This document shows positions 42,139-51,871 of a DNA stretch of 57,193 nucleotides, one piece after another. Location of the stretch: NCBI GenBank assembly GCA_002435715.1, contig DISD01000065.1, positions 1 to 57,193 on the forward strand. Reading direction: 5' to 3'. The first letter of the stretch is position 1; the number at the start of each line of letters is the position of its first letter. The position numbers and the translations under genes are program-made. The notes under the pieces are model-generated. The model was not told the DNA's origin, made no database searches, and saw nothing but the letters and a program-made list of their open reading frames with translations. The DNA is from Rhodospirillaceae bacterium UBA6219. Its GTDB lineage: Bacteria; Pseudomonadota; Alphaproteobacteria; Rhodospirillales; Magnetospirillaceae.

Positions 42139-42447
42139 TTAGAAGCGGCCGAATTCCAGCTTGTCGAAGCGGAAATTGTCGGAATAGTTCTTGGAGCCCA
42201 CCGGCTTCTTGGTGGCTTCCTCGAACACCTGGAAGTCCAGGCCCTTGCGCTTGGCATAGGCCACGGCTTCTTCCTTGCTGTCGAACTTGATGCGCACCTG
42301 CTGGGTGGTGTCGTCCGAGCCCAGCCAACCCATCAACGCGTCGGCTTCCTTGCGGGCAACCGGTTCGTATTCCAGCACCCAGGCCTTGGTGTTGCCTTTG
42401 CCGGATTGCATGGCGGTCTTGGCCGGACGGAAAATGCGAACCTGCAT
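42139..42447 (-). CDS. NDUFS4-family complex I accessory protein
   Basis: A 102-aa protein starting MQVRIFRPAKTAMQSGKGN, with WVLEYEP, MGWLGSDDTTQQVRIKFDS, EAVAYAKRKGLDF and NFRFDKLEFGRF, the conserved region of NDUFS4 (ETC_C1_NDUFS4). In alphaproteobacteria this protein is a supernumerary subunit of NADH:quinone oxidoreductase. GGAG lies 8 nt before ATG 42447. It is placed between two tRNA genes on the same strand, away from any nuo cluster in the window. Confidence 0.92.
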   Translation of the reverse strand: MQVRIFRPAKTAMQSGKGNTKAWVLEYEPVARKEADALMGWLGSDDTTQQVRIKFDSKEEAVAYAKRKGLDFQVFEEATKKPVGSKNYSDNFRFDKLEFGRF

Positions 42448-42481
42448 GGACCTGTCTCCTTGGACTTTCGTTACGATCCGT

Positions 42482-42558
42482 TGGTCGGGGCGAGAGGATT
42501 CGAACCTCCGGCATCCAGCTCCCAAAGCTGGCGCTCTACCAGGCTGAGCTACACCCCG
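42482..42558 (-). tRNA. tRNA-Pro (UGG)
   Basis: Acceptor stem CGGGGTG/CGCCCCG, anticodon stem CCAGC/GCTGG with loop TTTGGGA (anticodon TGG), T-loop GGTTCGAATCC, discriminator A and encoded CCA. It lies 34 bp upstream of the NDUFS4-like start and may share its transcript. Confidence 0.96.
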
Positions 42559-42666
42559 AGTGCGCTGGTTCTAAGGGGTTTTTGCCCCGGTTGCAAGGGA
42601 AGGCTGTGGCCTGGGCGGGCGAGCCGGGCTCTGGCCCGACCCGGGTCGTGGCAGATGCAAAAGCCG

Positions 42667-45348
42667 TTAAGCCTTGGGCAGCGCCACCAGGAAGGTGGCG
42701 CCTTGCCCCAGTTCCGATTCCACCCAGACACGGCCGCCATGGTTTTCGGCGATCTTGCGCACCGAGGCCAGACCGATGCCGGTGCCGTCATAACGGTCTT
42801 GGGGAACCAGACGCTGGAAGATGGAAAACAGCCGCTCGTGATCCTTGGGGTCGATACCGATGCCATTGTCCTTGACCCACAGCACCCAGTTCCGGCCGTC
42901 GTCGCGGCAGCCGACCTGGACCTGGGGCGACTGATCCGCAAGATGGAACTTCAAGGCATTGCCGACCAGGTTCTGAATCAGCCGCTCCATTTCCGAGCGT
43001 ACCGCGTTCACCACCGGCAGGCCGGGTTGGATTTGCACCTGGGCGCCGGTTTCGACGATGGCCGGCTGCAGGTTGTAGATGGCCAACGCCGCCACGTTGT
43101 TCAGGTCGACGCTTTCCTTGTCGTGGCCGCGTCCGATGCGGGAATAATCCAGCAGATCACGGATCATCCGGTCCATGCGCTTGGCCCCGTCGGACGCATA
43201 CGAGAAGAACGAGGTGTTTTCCTCGCTCAAGCTTTCCCCCAGACGCTTTTGCAACAGCGACATGTAGCCGGTGATCATGCGCAAGGGCTGACGCAGATCG
43301 TGCGAGGCCACATAAGCGAAGCGTTCCAGCTCGCGGTTCGAACGCTGCACTTCTTCCAGCAAATTCTGTATCTCGGATTCGCTGCGCAACCGGGCCGAGA
43401 TGTCGTGGAACACCATCACCGCCCCCAGCACCTTGTCGTTTTCCATCAACGGGGCCACTGTGAACTCGACCGGCAATTGCTTGCCATCCTTGGTCCAGAA
43501 GGTGTCCTGGATGTTGTGGCGGGCGATCCCGTCTTTCAGGGTGATGTCGACCGGGCATTGGTCGCCGGGATAGGGCGTCCCGTCCGGGCGAGAGTGATGC
43601 AGGATGGCGTGCTGGTTCAGGCCACCGATCTCGTCCATTCCCCACCCGGTCATGCGGCTGGCCGCCTGGTTGAAGAAAATGGTGTTGCCCTGGGCATCGA
43701 TTCCGGTGATGCCCTGCCCAGCGCATTCCAGGATCAGTTGGTGCTGGCGCGACAGGCGGGCGGTGGCGGCCTCGGCCCGACGGCGGTCGGTGACGTCACG
43801 GCCGACCACCACCGTGCCGCGCCGCGATCCGTCGGCATGGAACAACGGGATACGCACCACCTGCAAGAAGACGGCGTCACCGTCTTGGGTGGTCAGCACT
43901 TCTTCCCGGGTCAGCGGTTGCGCATTGCGCCACATCAGCGTATCGCCGCTTTGTCCGGCGCGCAGCCAGCCCGCCAGATGCGGCCAATCCTGGGCGATCT
44001 GGACATCGGTCTTGCCGATCACGCTGTCGAACTGGATCTGCAAGGACAGGCAAGCCTGATCGTTGACATTGCACCACCGTCCCTCGCCATCCTTGTAGAC
44101 GATCAGGTCGGGCAGCGCCTGCCACAGGGCGGTGCGATCCCCCAACATGACCTCGAAGGCGGAAACCAAGGCGCGCAACTCGCCGATCTCGTCACCACTG
44201 TCGGGGGTGGACAAATCCCACCGCCCGTGATCGGACATCATCGTGCGCAAATCAAGGCTGGCATGGCGCAAGGGACGGATCAGGCGTCGCCACATCAACA
44301 CCATGGCCCCGCCACCGGCCAGCAACACCATAAACAGCACGAACAAATGGATCAGCAAGGTGTTCAAGGCGGCGTCGGCATAGGCCTTGACGTCTTCGGC
44401 CATCTGATGCCGCAAGCTGACGATCAGCTGGTTGACATCGTGCACAACCGCCACCGCCACGCCGTCATAGACCAAGGGCGAAACATGCCAGGGCGCCGCC
44501 CCGGCCGTACTGTCGAAAACCCTCTGCTGAAGCGGCCACAATTTTTCGCTCAGGCCGATTTCAACCTGGTTGAACAGCACCGAGATTTGGGGATGGTTCA
44601 AGCTGTGCAGGTCATGGCGGATCAATTCGCGTTGGAATTCTTCCTTGCCCCGCAATCGCGACAATTCCTGTCGCTCGTCCTGGCCCAAGGGGTCCCCGAG
44701 ATTGAGCACACCGGCGATCCGGGCCGATTCCTCGCCGATGGAATCGCGCAGGGACAGACTGGCCAGGGTCACTTGGCTGGCCAGACGCAACCACGCCTCT
44801 TTTTGCACGGCGCCCAAAGCCTGGGAATGCAGTTGCTCATGCAGATAATCCAAGAACGCCGTGTTGCGTTCGAACCAGGATTGACGCAATCGCCCGTCCC
44901 GCTGCTTCAGGGGCAAGGCCAATTGCGGCTGCATCCGGCGGCGCCAAGTGTCGAATTCGCTCCAGCGGGCCGACAAATCCACCACCAGATCCGGCGGCGC
45001 CACCGCCAAGGTGGCGGCCACGGCATCCTCTACGTCATGGCCAAGACGCGACGTGGCCCCCAGGGTTTCAGGGTCCAAAGACCGCGCCGACAACCAGCCG
45101 CTGTTGATGGCGTTCCGTTCGAAAAGAACGGCATGCCCCAAGCTCACCAGATTGTCGACCAGCACATGGTTGCGGGTCACCTGGTTCGCCAGACGATAAC
45201 GTTGAAACTGATCGACGGAATCGTGGGCCATCAGGCCCAGCACCAAGACGACGACGCCCCCCACCAGGCTGAAGACTTGCCAAGCCGTTGACGCCAACAC
45301 GATCTTGAAAGCGTGCAAACCGCTGCGTCCTTTGTGAAAAGCCTGCAA
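42667..45348 (-). CDS. membrane PAS-PAS sensor histidine kinase
   Basis: About 893 aa. An N-terminal membrane helix (near residue 15-40) and a second one near 335-360 bracket a helical periplasmic sensor; a HAMP-like segment follows. Two PAS domains (the second with TGWGMDEIGGLNQH and a PAC tail) precede HisKA (FAYVASHDLRQPLRMITGY, phospho-His) and HATPase (NLVGNALKF, WVKDNGIGID, GTGIGLASV). The HisKA/HATPase type is that of phytochrome-like kinases. No response regulator is adjacent, so it is an orphan. The start is uncertain: TTG at 45348 gives the longest frame, and a TTG about ten codons later has AAGGA upstream. Confidence 0.88.
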   Translation of the reverse strand: MQAFHKGRSGLHAFKIVLASTAWQVFSLVGGVVVLVLGLMAHDSVDQFQRYRLANQVTRNHVLVDNLVSLGHAVLFERNAINSGWLSARSLDPETLGATSRLGHDVEDAVAATLAVAPPDLVVDLSARWSEFDTWRRRMQPQLALPLKQRDGRLRQSWFERNTAFLDYLHEQLHSQALGAVQKEAWLRLASQVTLASLSLRDSIGEESARIAGVLNLGDPLGQDERQELSRLRGKEEFQRELIRHDLHSLNHPQISVLFNQVEIGLSEKLWPLQQRVFDSTAGAAPWHVSPLVYDGVAVAVVHDVNQLIVSLRHQMAEDVKAYADAALNTLLIHLFVLFMVLLAGGGAMVLMWRRLIRPLRHASLDLRTMMSDHGRWDLSTPDSGDEIGELRALVSAFEVMLGDRTALWQALPDLIVYKDGEGRWCNVNDQACLSLQIQFDSVIGKTDVQIAQDWPHLAGWLRAGQSGDTLMWRNAQPLTREEVLTTQDGDAVFLQVVRIPLFHADGSRRGTVVVGRDVTDRRRAEAATARLSRQHQLILECAGQGITGIDAQGNTIFFNQAASRMTGWGMDEIGGLNQHAILHHSRPDGTPYPGDQCPVDITLKDGIARHNIQDTFWTKDGKQLPVEFTVAPLMENDKVLGAVMVFHDISARLRSESEIQNLLEEVQRSNRELERFAYVASHDLRQPLRMITGYMSLLQKRLGESLSEENTSFFSYASDGAKRMDRMIRDLLDYSRIGRGHDKESVDLNNVAALAIYNLQPAIVETGAQVQIQPGLPVVNAVRSEMERLIQNLVGNALKFHLADQSPQVQVGCRDDGRNWVLWVKDNGIGIDPKDHERLFSIFQRLVPQDRYDGTGIGLASVRKIAENHGGRVWVESELGQGATFLVALPKA

Positions 45349-45421
45349 AGTAGCGCCTCAACGCAAACTTACGACATATAAAACCGTTCTGGATTCTGCT
45401 TGTCCATCAGATTGTACACGG

Positions 45422-46761
45422 TCAGGGGAGAAACAGGCTGACGGCCAATCCTCCCCACGGGGATTTTCCGAATTCCATTTTGCCGCCATACAAAGCCACC
45501 AGATCGGCGACGATGGACAGGCCCAACCCCCAGCCCTGCGTCATCTGGTCCAGGCGGGCCCCGCGTTCCGCCGCTGCCGCCGCTTGGTCCGGACTCATGC
45601 CGGGGCCGTCATCCTCGACCCGCAGACACAATCCGCCGGCGTCGCGTCGCACCGTCAGACGCACGTGACTTTTGGCCCATTTGCAGGCGTTTTCCAACAC
45701 ATTGCCCAACAATTCCGCCAGATCGTCGGCATCGCCCTGAAAGCACACGCCGTCATCCACCCGCATTTCCAGACGCAGATCACTGTCGGCAAAAATCTTC
45801 GCCAGGGCGGCGACGATTTCGGCGGCGACCGGCTTGACCGGAACCTGCGTCCCCAAAGCGCGTCCAGCCCCGGCGCTGGCCGAGGCGCGGCCCAAATGGC
45901 GTTCGACCAGCCGGCGCATGTTCTCCAACTGGTTTTCCATCACCCGATGATCGGGTTGGCCGGCCAGTTCCGCCTGCAGAACCGCCAGGGGCGTCTTCAG
46001 CCCATGGGCCAAGTTACCCACATGGGTGCGGGCGCGTTCGATCAATTCCGAATCGTTGTCGAGAACGGTGTTCATGGCCGCGGCCAGCGGGGCGACTTCG
46101 CGGGGATAGTCAGCGGGCAGTCGCGCCCTGTCGCCGCGACGCACCGCGTCCAGGTCCAAAGCCATGCGGCGCAAAGGAAACAGCCCGAAACGCACCTGGA
46201 TGATCACCGCCATGGCCAGCCCCACACCAAGCCCGCCCAGGGCCAAGGCCAGCAACAGGTCGAAACGGTGAACACCCTCGGCCACCTCGGCCCGGTCGGC
46301 GGCGACCAGCACGTGAACCACGCCTGCGCCATCGCCCCCAATGGCATCGGCCAAGATGACGTCGCGTTCGGCCAACATCAGGCTTTCGCCGTTGGGGCCG
46401 CTCACTTGGCGATAGCTGACGGCGGCATGACCGTTTTCCACCGGCAGGGTCTGATCCCACAACGACCGCGACCGGGTCAAATGACCGTCGGCGCTGGCCA
46501 GTTGCCAGTACCAACCGGAATAAATCTGCTCGAAGCGCGGATCCCCCAGGGGTCGGGCCAGGACCAGGGTGCCGTCGGGGCGGCGGTCCAAGGCGGCGAT
46601 GGCGGCGCGCACCAGGGAATCCAGGCGCAGCCCCAATTGCCGTTCGACCGAATCGCGGAACCCCCAGGCCAGAACGCCGCCGCCAATTCCCAGGGACGCC
46701 ACCAACCAGACCAAAGACGCGATGACCAGACGGGCGGACAGCGAACGGCGAGACGCCGTTT

Positions 46762-46765
<4 letters not shown>
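45422..46765 (-). CDS. PhoQ-like sensor histidine kinase
   Basis: A 447-aa protein with two membrane helices (near 10-35 and 170-195) around a ~135-residue periplasmic domain, HAMP (FPLRRMALDLDAVRRGDRARL), HisKA NLAHGLKTPLAVLQ with phospho-His, and HATPase with NVLENACKWA, VEDDGPGM and GWGLGLSIVADL. The gene overlaps the regulator by ATGA. Sits next to a PepSY gene and faces the cytochrome b/SHP/DHC operon, which is its likely target. The signal is unknown. Confidence 0.92.
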
Positions 46766-47426
<661 letters not shown>

Positions 47427-47430
<4 letters not shown>

Positions 47431-47732
47431 TTACCGTCCTTCTGCCGCTTCTTCAGCAACTGACCGTTGCTGGCGTCATAGATCAGTTTCACCACCCGGC
47501 CGTCCTGGGCCAGCACCTTGATCTCGTAGACCAGTTTGCCGTGCTCGTCTTCCAGTTCGGCTTCGATCATCCGCCCCGGCACTTCGGCCTCGGCCCGTTC
47601 CAAAAGGTCACGCAAAGGCAGGATACGCCCCTCTTCCAGGGCGCGGCGGGCGCGGTCGTGGTCGGCCTCGTCGGCCCACGCCAAAGCGGGCAGAACCAGC
47701 AAGACAGCAACAAGGGCAAGAAATCGTTTCAT
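47427..47732 (-). CDS. PepSY-domain periplasmic protein
   Basis: A 101-aa exported protein: signal peptide ending AWA, then a single PepSY-like module (RARRALEEGRILPLRDLLERAEAEVPG, EAELEDEHGKLVYEIKVLAQDG, KLIYDASNGQLL). ATG 47732 is preferred to the longer frame because it starts a clean signal peptide. PepSY proteins with PhoPQ-like pairs are common near diheme cytochrome operons. It may tune the sensor kinase. Confidence 0.88.
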
Positions 47733-47842
47733 GGCACCCACGCTAGGCCCCGCCACCTGAACCCAAGATGAACAAGGCGGTCAGGCCCGGTTCACCCCCC
47801 TTCCCCCAAGATAGCAGCCATGAACCGCCAAGGAGAGAGGTC

Positions 47843-47929
47843 ATGATCGGAAAAATGCTGTGGCAAGGGGCGCTGGCCGCCCTGCTGATCGCCAGCGCCG
47901 CCGGCTTGTTCCAGGGGCTTTCGTCATGA
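47843..47929 (+). CDS. 28-aa hydrophobic small protein coupled to cytochrome b561
   Basis: ATG 47843 has GGAGAGAGG upstream; the product begins MIGKMLWQGALAALLI and ends GLFQGLSS, a single likely membrane helix. Its stop overlaps the cytochrome b start (ATGA), so the ribosome site before this ORF probably also serves the cytochrome. It may be a small subunit of the cytochrome complex, like CydX for bd oxidase, or only a leader for translational coupling. Confidence 0.6.
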   Translation: MIGKMLWQGALAALLIASAAGLFQGLSS

Positions 47930-48393
47930 TCGGCCCCAAACTGCAATTGGCGGCGCTGCGTTTTTGGCACGCCTGGCTGGCCGGCGGCTTCGTGGTCGCC
48001 TGGGCCACCGCCGACGAAGACACCTATGCCATGCATCTGTTCGCCGGCTATGCGGTACTGGCGGCCATCGTCTTGCGTCTGCTGGTCGGCCTGATGGCCG
48101 GCAAAACCAGCCTGTGGCGTCTGCCCCGTCCGCGTCTGGCCTGGGTTTCCAAGGGCCGCAACCCATTGTTCGCCTGGTTCGCCGCGCTGCTGTTGGGGCT
48201 GATCGGACTGGCCGCCCTGTTGGGTGCCCTGGCTGACGGTCTTCCCTGGCTGGAACACCTGCACGAGGCGATCTCGAATCTGTCGCTGTGGGTCATCTTC
48301 GGTCACGTCGCCTTCATCGCCTTTTTCTTCGGCGGCAAACGTTTGATTTCCCGCCTGTCCCAAAACCTGGCTTTCAAGGAAAAAACCACATGA
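47926..48393 (+). CDS. cytochrome b561-family membrane protein
   Basis: A 155-aa, four-helix protein with candidate heme-ligand His in RFWHAWLAG, YAMHLFAGY, LEHLHEAISN and FGHVAFIAF. Such small b-type cytochromes carry electrons from quinol to periplasmic c-type cytochromes. Followed by SHP and DHC genes with overlapping or near-abutting starts, it is probably the membrane electron donor for both. Confidence 0.9.
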   Translation: MIGPKLQLAALRFWHAWLAGGFVVAWATADEDTYAMHLFAGYAVLAAIVLRLLVGLMAGKTSLWRLPRPRLAWVSKGRNPLFAWFAALLLGLIGLAALLGALADGLPWLEHLHEAISNLSLWVIFGHVAFIAFFFGGKRLISRLSQNLAFKEKTT

Positions 48394-48797
48394 TCCGCCC
48401 ATTGATGCTGAGTGCGGCCTTGCTGCTGGCCGCTGCCCCCGCCTTTGCCGCCGATGCCCGTCGCGACGCCATTTTGGCCGATTACGCCAAGGCCGATAGC
48501 GGCCATACGGGGTTTTCGGCCAGCCGGGGCGAAAGCTTGTTCCGCACCCAATGGAAAGGCGGCGACGAACGCACGCCCTCCTGCACCGCCTGCCACACCG
48601 ACAATCCGCGGCAAAACGGTCGCAACGCCAAGACCGGTCGTCCCATCGACCCGGTGGCGGTGTCGGTCAATTCCAAGCGCTTCACCGATGTCGACCTGGT
48701 GGAAAAGCAATTCACCCGCGACTGCAAAAGCGTCTTGGGCCGCGAATGCACGCCCCGGGAAAAGGGCGACTACATCACCTTCATGATGGGGCAATAG
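48390..48797 (+). CDS. shp: SHP-like monoheme cytochrome c (DUF1924)
   Basis: A 135-aa exported cytochrome: signal peptide to AFA, GESLFRTQW, a single CTACH heme site near residue 67, NPRQNGRNAKTGRPIDPVA and a disulfide-type pair CKSVLGREC. This is the pattern of sphaeroides heme protein, an oxygen-binding cytochrome with a displaceable Asn ligand (probably the Asn in the conserved VNSKRFTD segment). Start overlaps the cytochrome b stop (ATGA). Symbol by analogy with Rhodobacter sphaeroides. Confidence 0.88.
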   Translation: MIRPLMLSAALLLAAAPAFAADARRDAILADYAKADSGHTGFSASRGESLFRTQWKGGDERTPSCTACHTDNPRQNGRNAKTGRPIDPVAVSVNSKRFTDVDLVEKQFTRDCKSVLGRECTPREKGDYITFMMGQ

Positions 48798-48799
48798 AC

Positions 48800-49264
48800 A
48801 TGCGTAAATTCATCCTGGCTGCCGGTCTTGCCCTTATCGCCCTGCCCGCCTGGGCTGGTGACGACTGGATGCCGCCGGTCACCGATCCCTTGGTCAAAAA
48901 GGAATGCGGCTCGTGCCACATGGCTTTTCAACCGGGCTTTCTGCCGGCACGGTCGTGGAACAAAATGATGGACGGCCTGGCCGATCATTTCGGTGAAGAC
49001 GCCAGTCTTCCCGCCGACAAGGCGGCCGCCATCCGCGCTTATTTGGTGAACAATGCCGGCGACGTGGCCGGTCAGGGGCGGGCCCGCAAGGCCATGGGAC
49101 GGCTGTCATCCGCCGACACCCCGATCCGTATCACCGACACCCCGGATTTCCAGCGCAAGCATCGTTTGCCCGATTGGCGCTGGAAAGACCCCAAGGTGGT
49201 GACAAAATCCAATTGCCCGGCCTGCCACGTGGAAGCCGAACGCGGATTATACGAAGACGATTAA
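48800..49264 (+). CDS. dhc: DHC-like diheme cytochrome c
   Basis: A 154-aa exported protein: signal peptide to AWA, then CGSCH (C36) and CPACH near the C-terminus, with RSWNKMMDGLADHFGEDASL, ITDTPDFQRKHR and VEAERGLYEDD, matching diheme cytochrome DHC, the known partner of SHP. It starts 2 bp after the SHP stop. The final stop overlaps the stop of the convergent DUF192 gene by 4 bp. Confidence 0.9.
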   Translation: MRKFILAAGLALIALPAWAGDDWMPPVTDPLVKKECGSCHMAFQPGFLPARSWNKMMDGLADHFGEDASLPADKAAAIRAYLVNNAGDVAGQGRARKAMGRLSSADTPIRITDTPDFQRKHRLPDWRWKDPKVVTKSNCPACHVEAERGLYEDD

Positions 49265-49731
49265 TGGCCGTTGAAGATGGGGTGGACCACCCGGTCCCCC
49301 ACCTTCAGCCCCAGGCGCGAGGCGGTGCCGCCATTCAGTTCCAGCACCGCCTTGACCGGGCCGGGCGATTCGATCAACGCCAGGGAATGGGGCACGGCCC
49401 GTTGACTGATCCCCAGCACCTTGCCGTCGGCGGCGATGAACAGCATGTCCAACGGGATCAGGGTGTTCTTCATCCACATGGACACCGGACGCGGATTGCC
49501 GAAATCGAACAGCATTCCCGCATCGGCCGCCATTTTCGGACGATACATCAGCCCCTGGGCCAATTGATCGCCCGTGGTCGCCAGTTCGACCGTAAAGCCA
49601 TGAGGCACCCCGTCGGCGGTTTCCACCTGCACCGAGGATTTGGGGAACGCCACCTGCGCCCACACCACCCCCACCGGCAGGAACAGCGACAAAGCCAGCA
49701 AGCTCAACAGGATGCGCAGCGTTTTGAACAT
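49261..49731 (-). CDS. DUF192 family exported protein
   Basis: A 156-aa protein with signal peptide ending VWA. FTVELATTGDQLAQGLMYRPKMAADAGMLFDFG, VSMWMKNTLIPLDMLFI, SPGPVKAVLELNGG and GLKVGDRV are the DUF192 core. Function of the family is not known. Stop overlaps the convergent DHC gene. Confidence 0.9.
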   Translation of the reverse strand: MFKTLRILLSLLALSLFLPVGVVWAQVAFPKSSVQVETADGVPHGFTVELATTGDQLAQGLMYRPKMAADAGMLFDFGNPRPVSMWMKNTLIPLDMLFIAADGKVLGISQRAVPHSLALIESPGPVKAVLELNGGTASRLGLKVGDRVVHPIFNGH

Positions 49732-49980
49732 GGCGAGAAACCTTGGGTGGGCTGGGGTCTTATTATGGATGACCCATGAATGTTAAAATTTTACATTCTT
49801 TTACGACAAAAATCCGTAATGTTATTGATAATCCACGATAATACCTCAGTCCATATAAAATTCTGTTTTCATCCATTCACATTTTTGCTACATCTTGTTT
49901 GTCAAACGGGGCGCCACAACGGCCCAGATGGCAAAATTTGTCGGGGGGGCCTTCCCGCCCATCCCCACCCCCCCGCAGAG

Positions 49981-50014
49981 AAACGCCGCTCGCCCGAGCG
50001 GCGTTTCTTCTTTT
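49981..50014 (+). terminator. strong plus-strand (possibly bidirectional) terminator
   Basis: AAACGCCGCTCG (49981-49992) and its exact complement (49995-50006) flank a 2-nt spacer and are followed by CTTCTTTT. Confidence 0.8.
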
Positions 50015-50030
50015 AAAGTCCTGATCAAAT

Positions 50031-50057
50031 AAAAAAGCCGCCCCGAAGGGCGGCTTT
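50031..50057 (-). terminator. terminator of the nhaA-CBS-NhaD/ArsB-like operon
   Basis: On the minus strand AAAGCCGCCC-TTCG-GGGCGGCTTT forms a stem with a UUCG loop and ends in a T6 run. It begins about 18 bp after the stop codon. Confidence 0.92.
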
Positions 50058-50075
50058 CAATGGTTCAAGCAGCCA

Positions 50076-51422
50076 TCAAAGATAACGCAGGACCAGATAG
50101 ATGTTGGAAATGGCGATGGAGACCAGCATCAAGCCGAACGCCACTTTCATGAATGGGATGAAGCGCACCGGATAACCGGCCCGTTCCGCCAACCCCGCCA
50201 CCGTCAGATTGGCCGAGGCGCCGACCAAGGTGCCGTTGCCGCCCAGACACGCGCCCAGGGACAAAGCCCACCAAATCGGTTCCAGCGCCTGCTCGCCACC
50301 GAACACCGGCGCCATGCTTTTGATCAGCGGGATCATGGTGGCGACGAAGGGGATGTTGTCGACCACCGCCGAAATCACCGCCGAGGCCCACAGCACGGCA
50401 ATCGCCGTGACCTTCAGGTCGCCGCCGGTCATCGACACCAGTTGTTCCGCCAACAGACCCAACACACCAGCCTTTTCCACACCGGTGACGACGATGAACA
50501 GGCCGACGAAGAAGAAGATGGTCACCCATTCCACTTCGCCGAACAGGTGGTGGACGTCGTGCGACTGCGCCTCGGCATCCTTGCCCAGGCAATAGAGCAG
50601 CATCAGCAAAGCGGCGCCGAACATGGCGATGGTGCCCGGCTCCAGGCCCAGATTGTGAGCGCCGATGAAGCCGCCGATGATCAAGGCCAGCACCGCCAAG
50701 GCCTGTTTCAGCAAGCGCACGTCGGAAATGGCCTCCCGTTCCGAAAAGCCCATCACCTTGGCCCGCAACTCGGCGCTGGCCCGCAGATGGCGCCCCCACA
50801 TCAGATGGAAGAAGCCCGACGCCATCAACTGGATGACGAAAGCCACCGGCGCCAGATTGACGGCGAATTGGTTGAAGGTCAGGCCGGTGGCCGAGCCGAT
50901 CAGGATATTGGGCGGGTCACCGATCAGCGTCGCCGTGCCGCCGATGTTGGAGGCGAAGATCAGCGACACCAGGAACGGCCATGGCTTCAGCTTCAGTTCC
51001 TCGGTGATCACCAAGGTCACCGGAACCACCAGCAGCACGGTGGTGACGTTGTCCAACAACGCCGAGAAAATGGCGGTCACCCATTGCAGCATGAACAAGA
51101 TGCCGGCGGGATTGGCCTGAACCTTCTTGGCGGTCCAGATGGCGACGTATTGGAACACCCCCGAACGCCGGGTGATCGCCACCACCAGCATCATGCCGGT
51201 CAACAGCGCGATGGTGTTGAAATCGACGCCGCGCACCGCGGCCTCCTGGTTCAACACCCCCAGCAAGATCATGGCGCCGGCGCCCAACAAGGCGACGATG
51301 GCGCGGTTGACCTTTTCGCTCATGATCACGGCATAGGTGCCGATCAACACCAGGGTGGACACCCAAAGCGCGTCCCAACCGAAGATCACGTTGGGAACCC
51401 AGGCATGCGTTTCACCGTGCAT
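50076..51422 (-). CDS. ArsB/NhaD-type ion transporter
   Basis: A 448-aa membrane protein with about twelve hydrophobic stretches of the ion-transporter (P-permease) superfamily. SALLDNVTTVLLVVPVTLVI, SNIGGTATLIGDPPNILIGSA, AVVDNIPFVATMIPLIKSM and LGGNGTLVGASANLTVAG are the paired repeat motifs of NhaD/ArsB/P-protein transporters. Genes of this type move Na+/H+ or arsenite. The NhaA gene two places upstream favours a cation role. ATG at 51422 overlaps the CBS stop. Magnetosome MamN belongs to the same superfamily but no other mam gene is nearby. Confidence 0.88.
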   Translation of the reverse strand: MHGETHAWVPNVIFGWDALWVSTLVLIGTYAVIMSEKVNRAIVALLGAGAMILLGVLNQEAAVRGVDFNTIALLTGMMLVVAITRRSGVFQYVAIWTAKKVQANPAGILFMLQWVTAIFSALLDNVTTVLLVVPVTLVITEELKLKPWPFLVSLIFASNIGGTATLIGDPPNILIGSATGLTFNQFAVNLAPVAFVIQLMASGFFHLMWGRHLRASAELRAKVMGFSEREAISDVRLLKQALAVLALIIGGFIGAHNLGLEPGTIAMFGAALLMLLYCLGKDAEAQSHDVHHLFGEVEWVTIFFFVGLFIVVTGVEKAGVLGLLAEQLVSMTGGDLKVTAIAVLWASAVISAVVDNIPFVATMIPLIKSMAPVFGGEQALEPIWWALSLGACLGGNGTLVGASANLTVAGLAERAGYPVRFIPFMKVAFGLMLVSIAISNIYLVLRYL

Positions 51423-51871
51423 CAAACGCCCTCCGACACACGGTTCATGGCGTCGGTGGCGGTCAACACGCCCACCAGCTTTCCAGCCTCGTCCACCACC
51501 GGCAGATAGGAATCGCCGCGATACAGCAACATCAAAGCTTCGATCAGCGGGGTTTCCGCCCGGATGGCGCGATGGGGCGCCATGTGCTTGCCGACCTGGT
51601 CCTTGCCCAAGGCTTCCAGACGCTGGTGCAGGTCGCCCAGGCTGTCCGAGACGAAGCCCAGATCCCCCATGTCCTGCCCCAAGCGCACGGCGCGGGGCAG
51701 CAACAAGGCGATCAACTCACGCAGGCCGAAAACCCCCAGGAAATGCCCCTTGGCATCGGTGACCGGCAGGGCCGAGACGCCCTTTTCCCGCAGCAGGGCC
51801 AGGGCGTTCAGAACGCTGTCCCCCTTGCTCAACACCGCGATCGGCGGTGAAACGATGTCACTGCACGTCAT
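51422..51871 (-). CDS. CBS-domain pair protein
   Basis: A 149-aa protein consisting of two CBS motifs (IVSPPIAVLSKGDSVLNAL...VSALPVTDAKGHFLGVFGL, and HMAPHRAIRAETPLIEAL...YLPVVDEAGKLVGVLT). Such Bateman modules bind adenine nucleotides and gate transporters or enzymes. It lies between two antiporter genes and overlaps both (14 bp with nhaA, 1 bp with the downstream gene), so it is probably a regulatory subunit of one of them. Confidence 0.9.
   Translation of the reverse strand: MTCSDIVSPPIAVLSKGDSVLNALALLREKGVSALPVTDAKGHFLGVFGLRELIALLLPRAVRLGQDMGDLGFVSDSLGDLHQRLEALGKDQVGKHMAPHRAIRAETPLIEALMLLYRGDSYLPVVDEAGKLVGVLTATDAMNRVSEGV

Larger units (their letters stand above)
49732..50075. other. 344-bp AT-rich intergenic region with two terminators
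   Basis: No coding frame of quality was found; the open frame at 49780-50016 lacks a ribosome site and ends in low-complexity sequence. 49760-49910 is strongly AT-rich against a GC-rich genome and must include the DUF192 promoter. A plus-strand terminator (49981-50014) has no plus-strand gene upstream except the DHC operon 700 bp away. A minus-strand terminator serves the transporter gene at 50076. Confidence 0.6.

Noticed and set aside
50076..51422. mamN (magnetosome) assignment
   Set aside because: The superfamily fits, but no other magnetosome gene is in the window and the nhaA-CBS context points to ion homeostasis.
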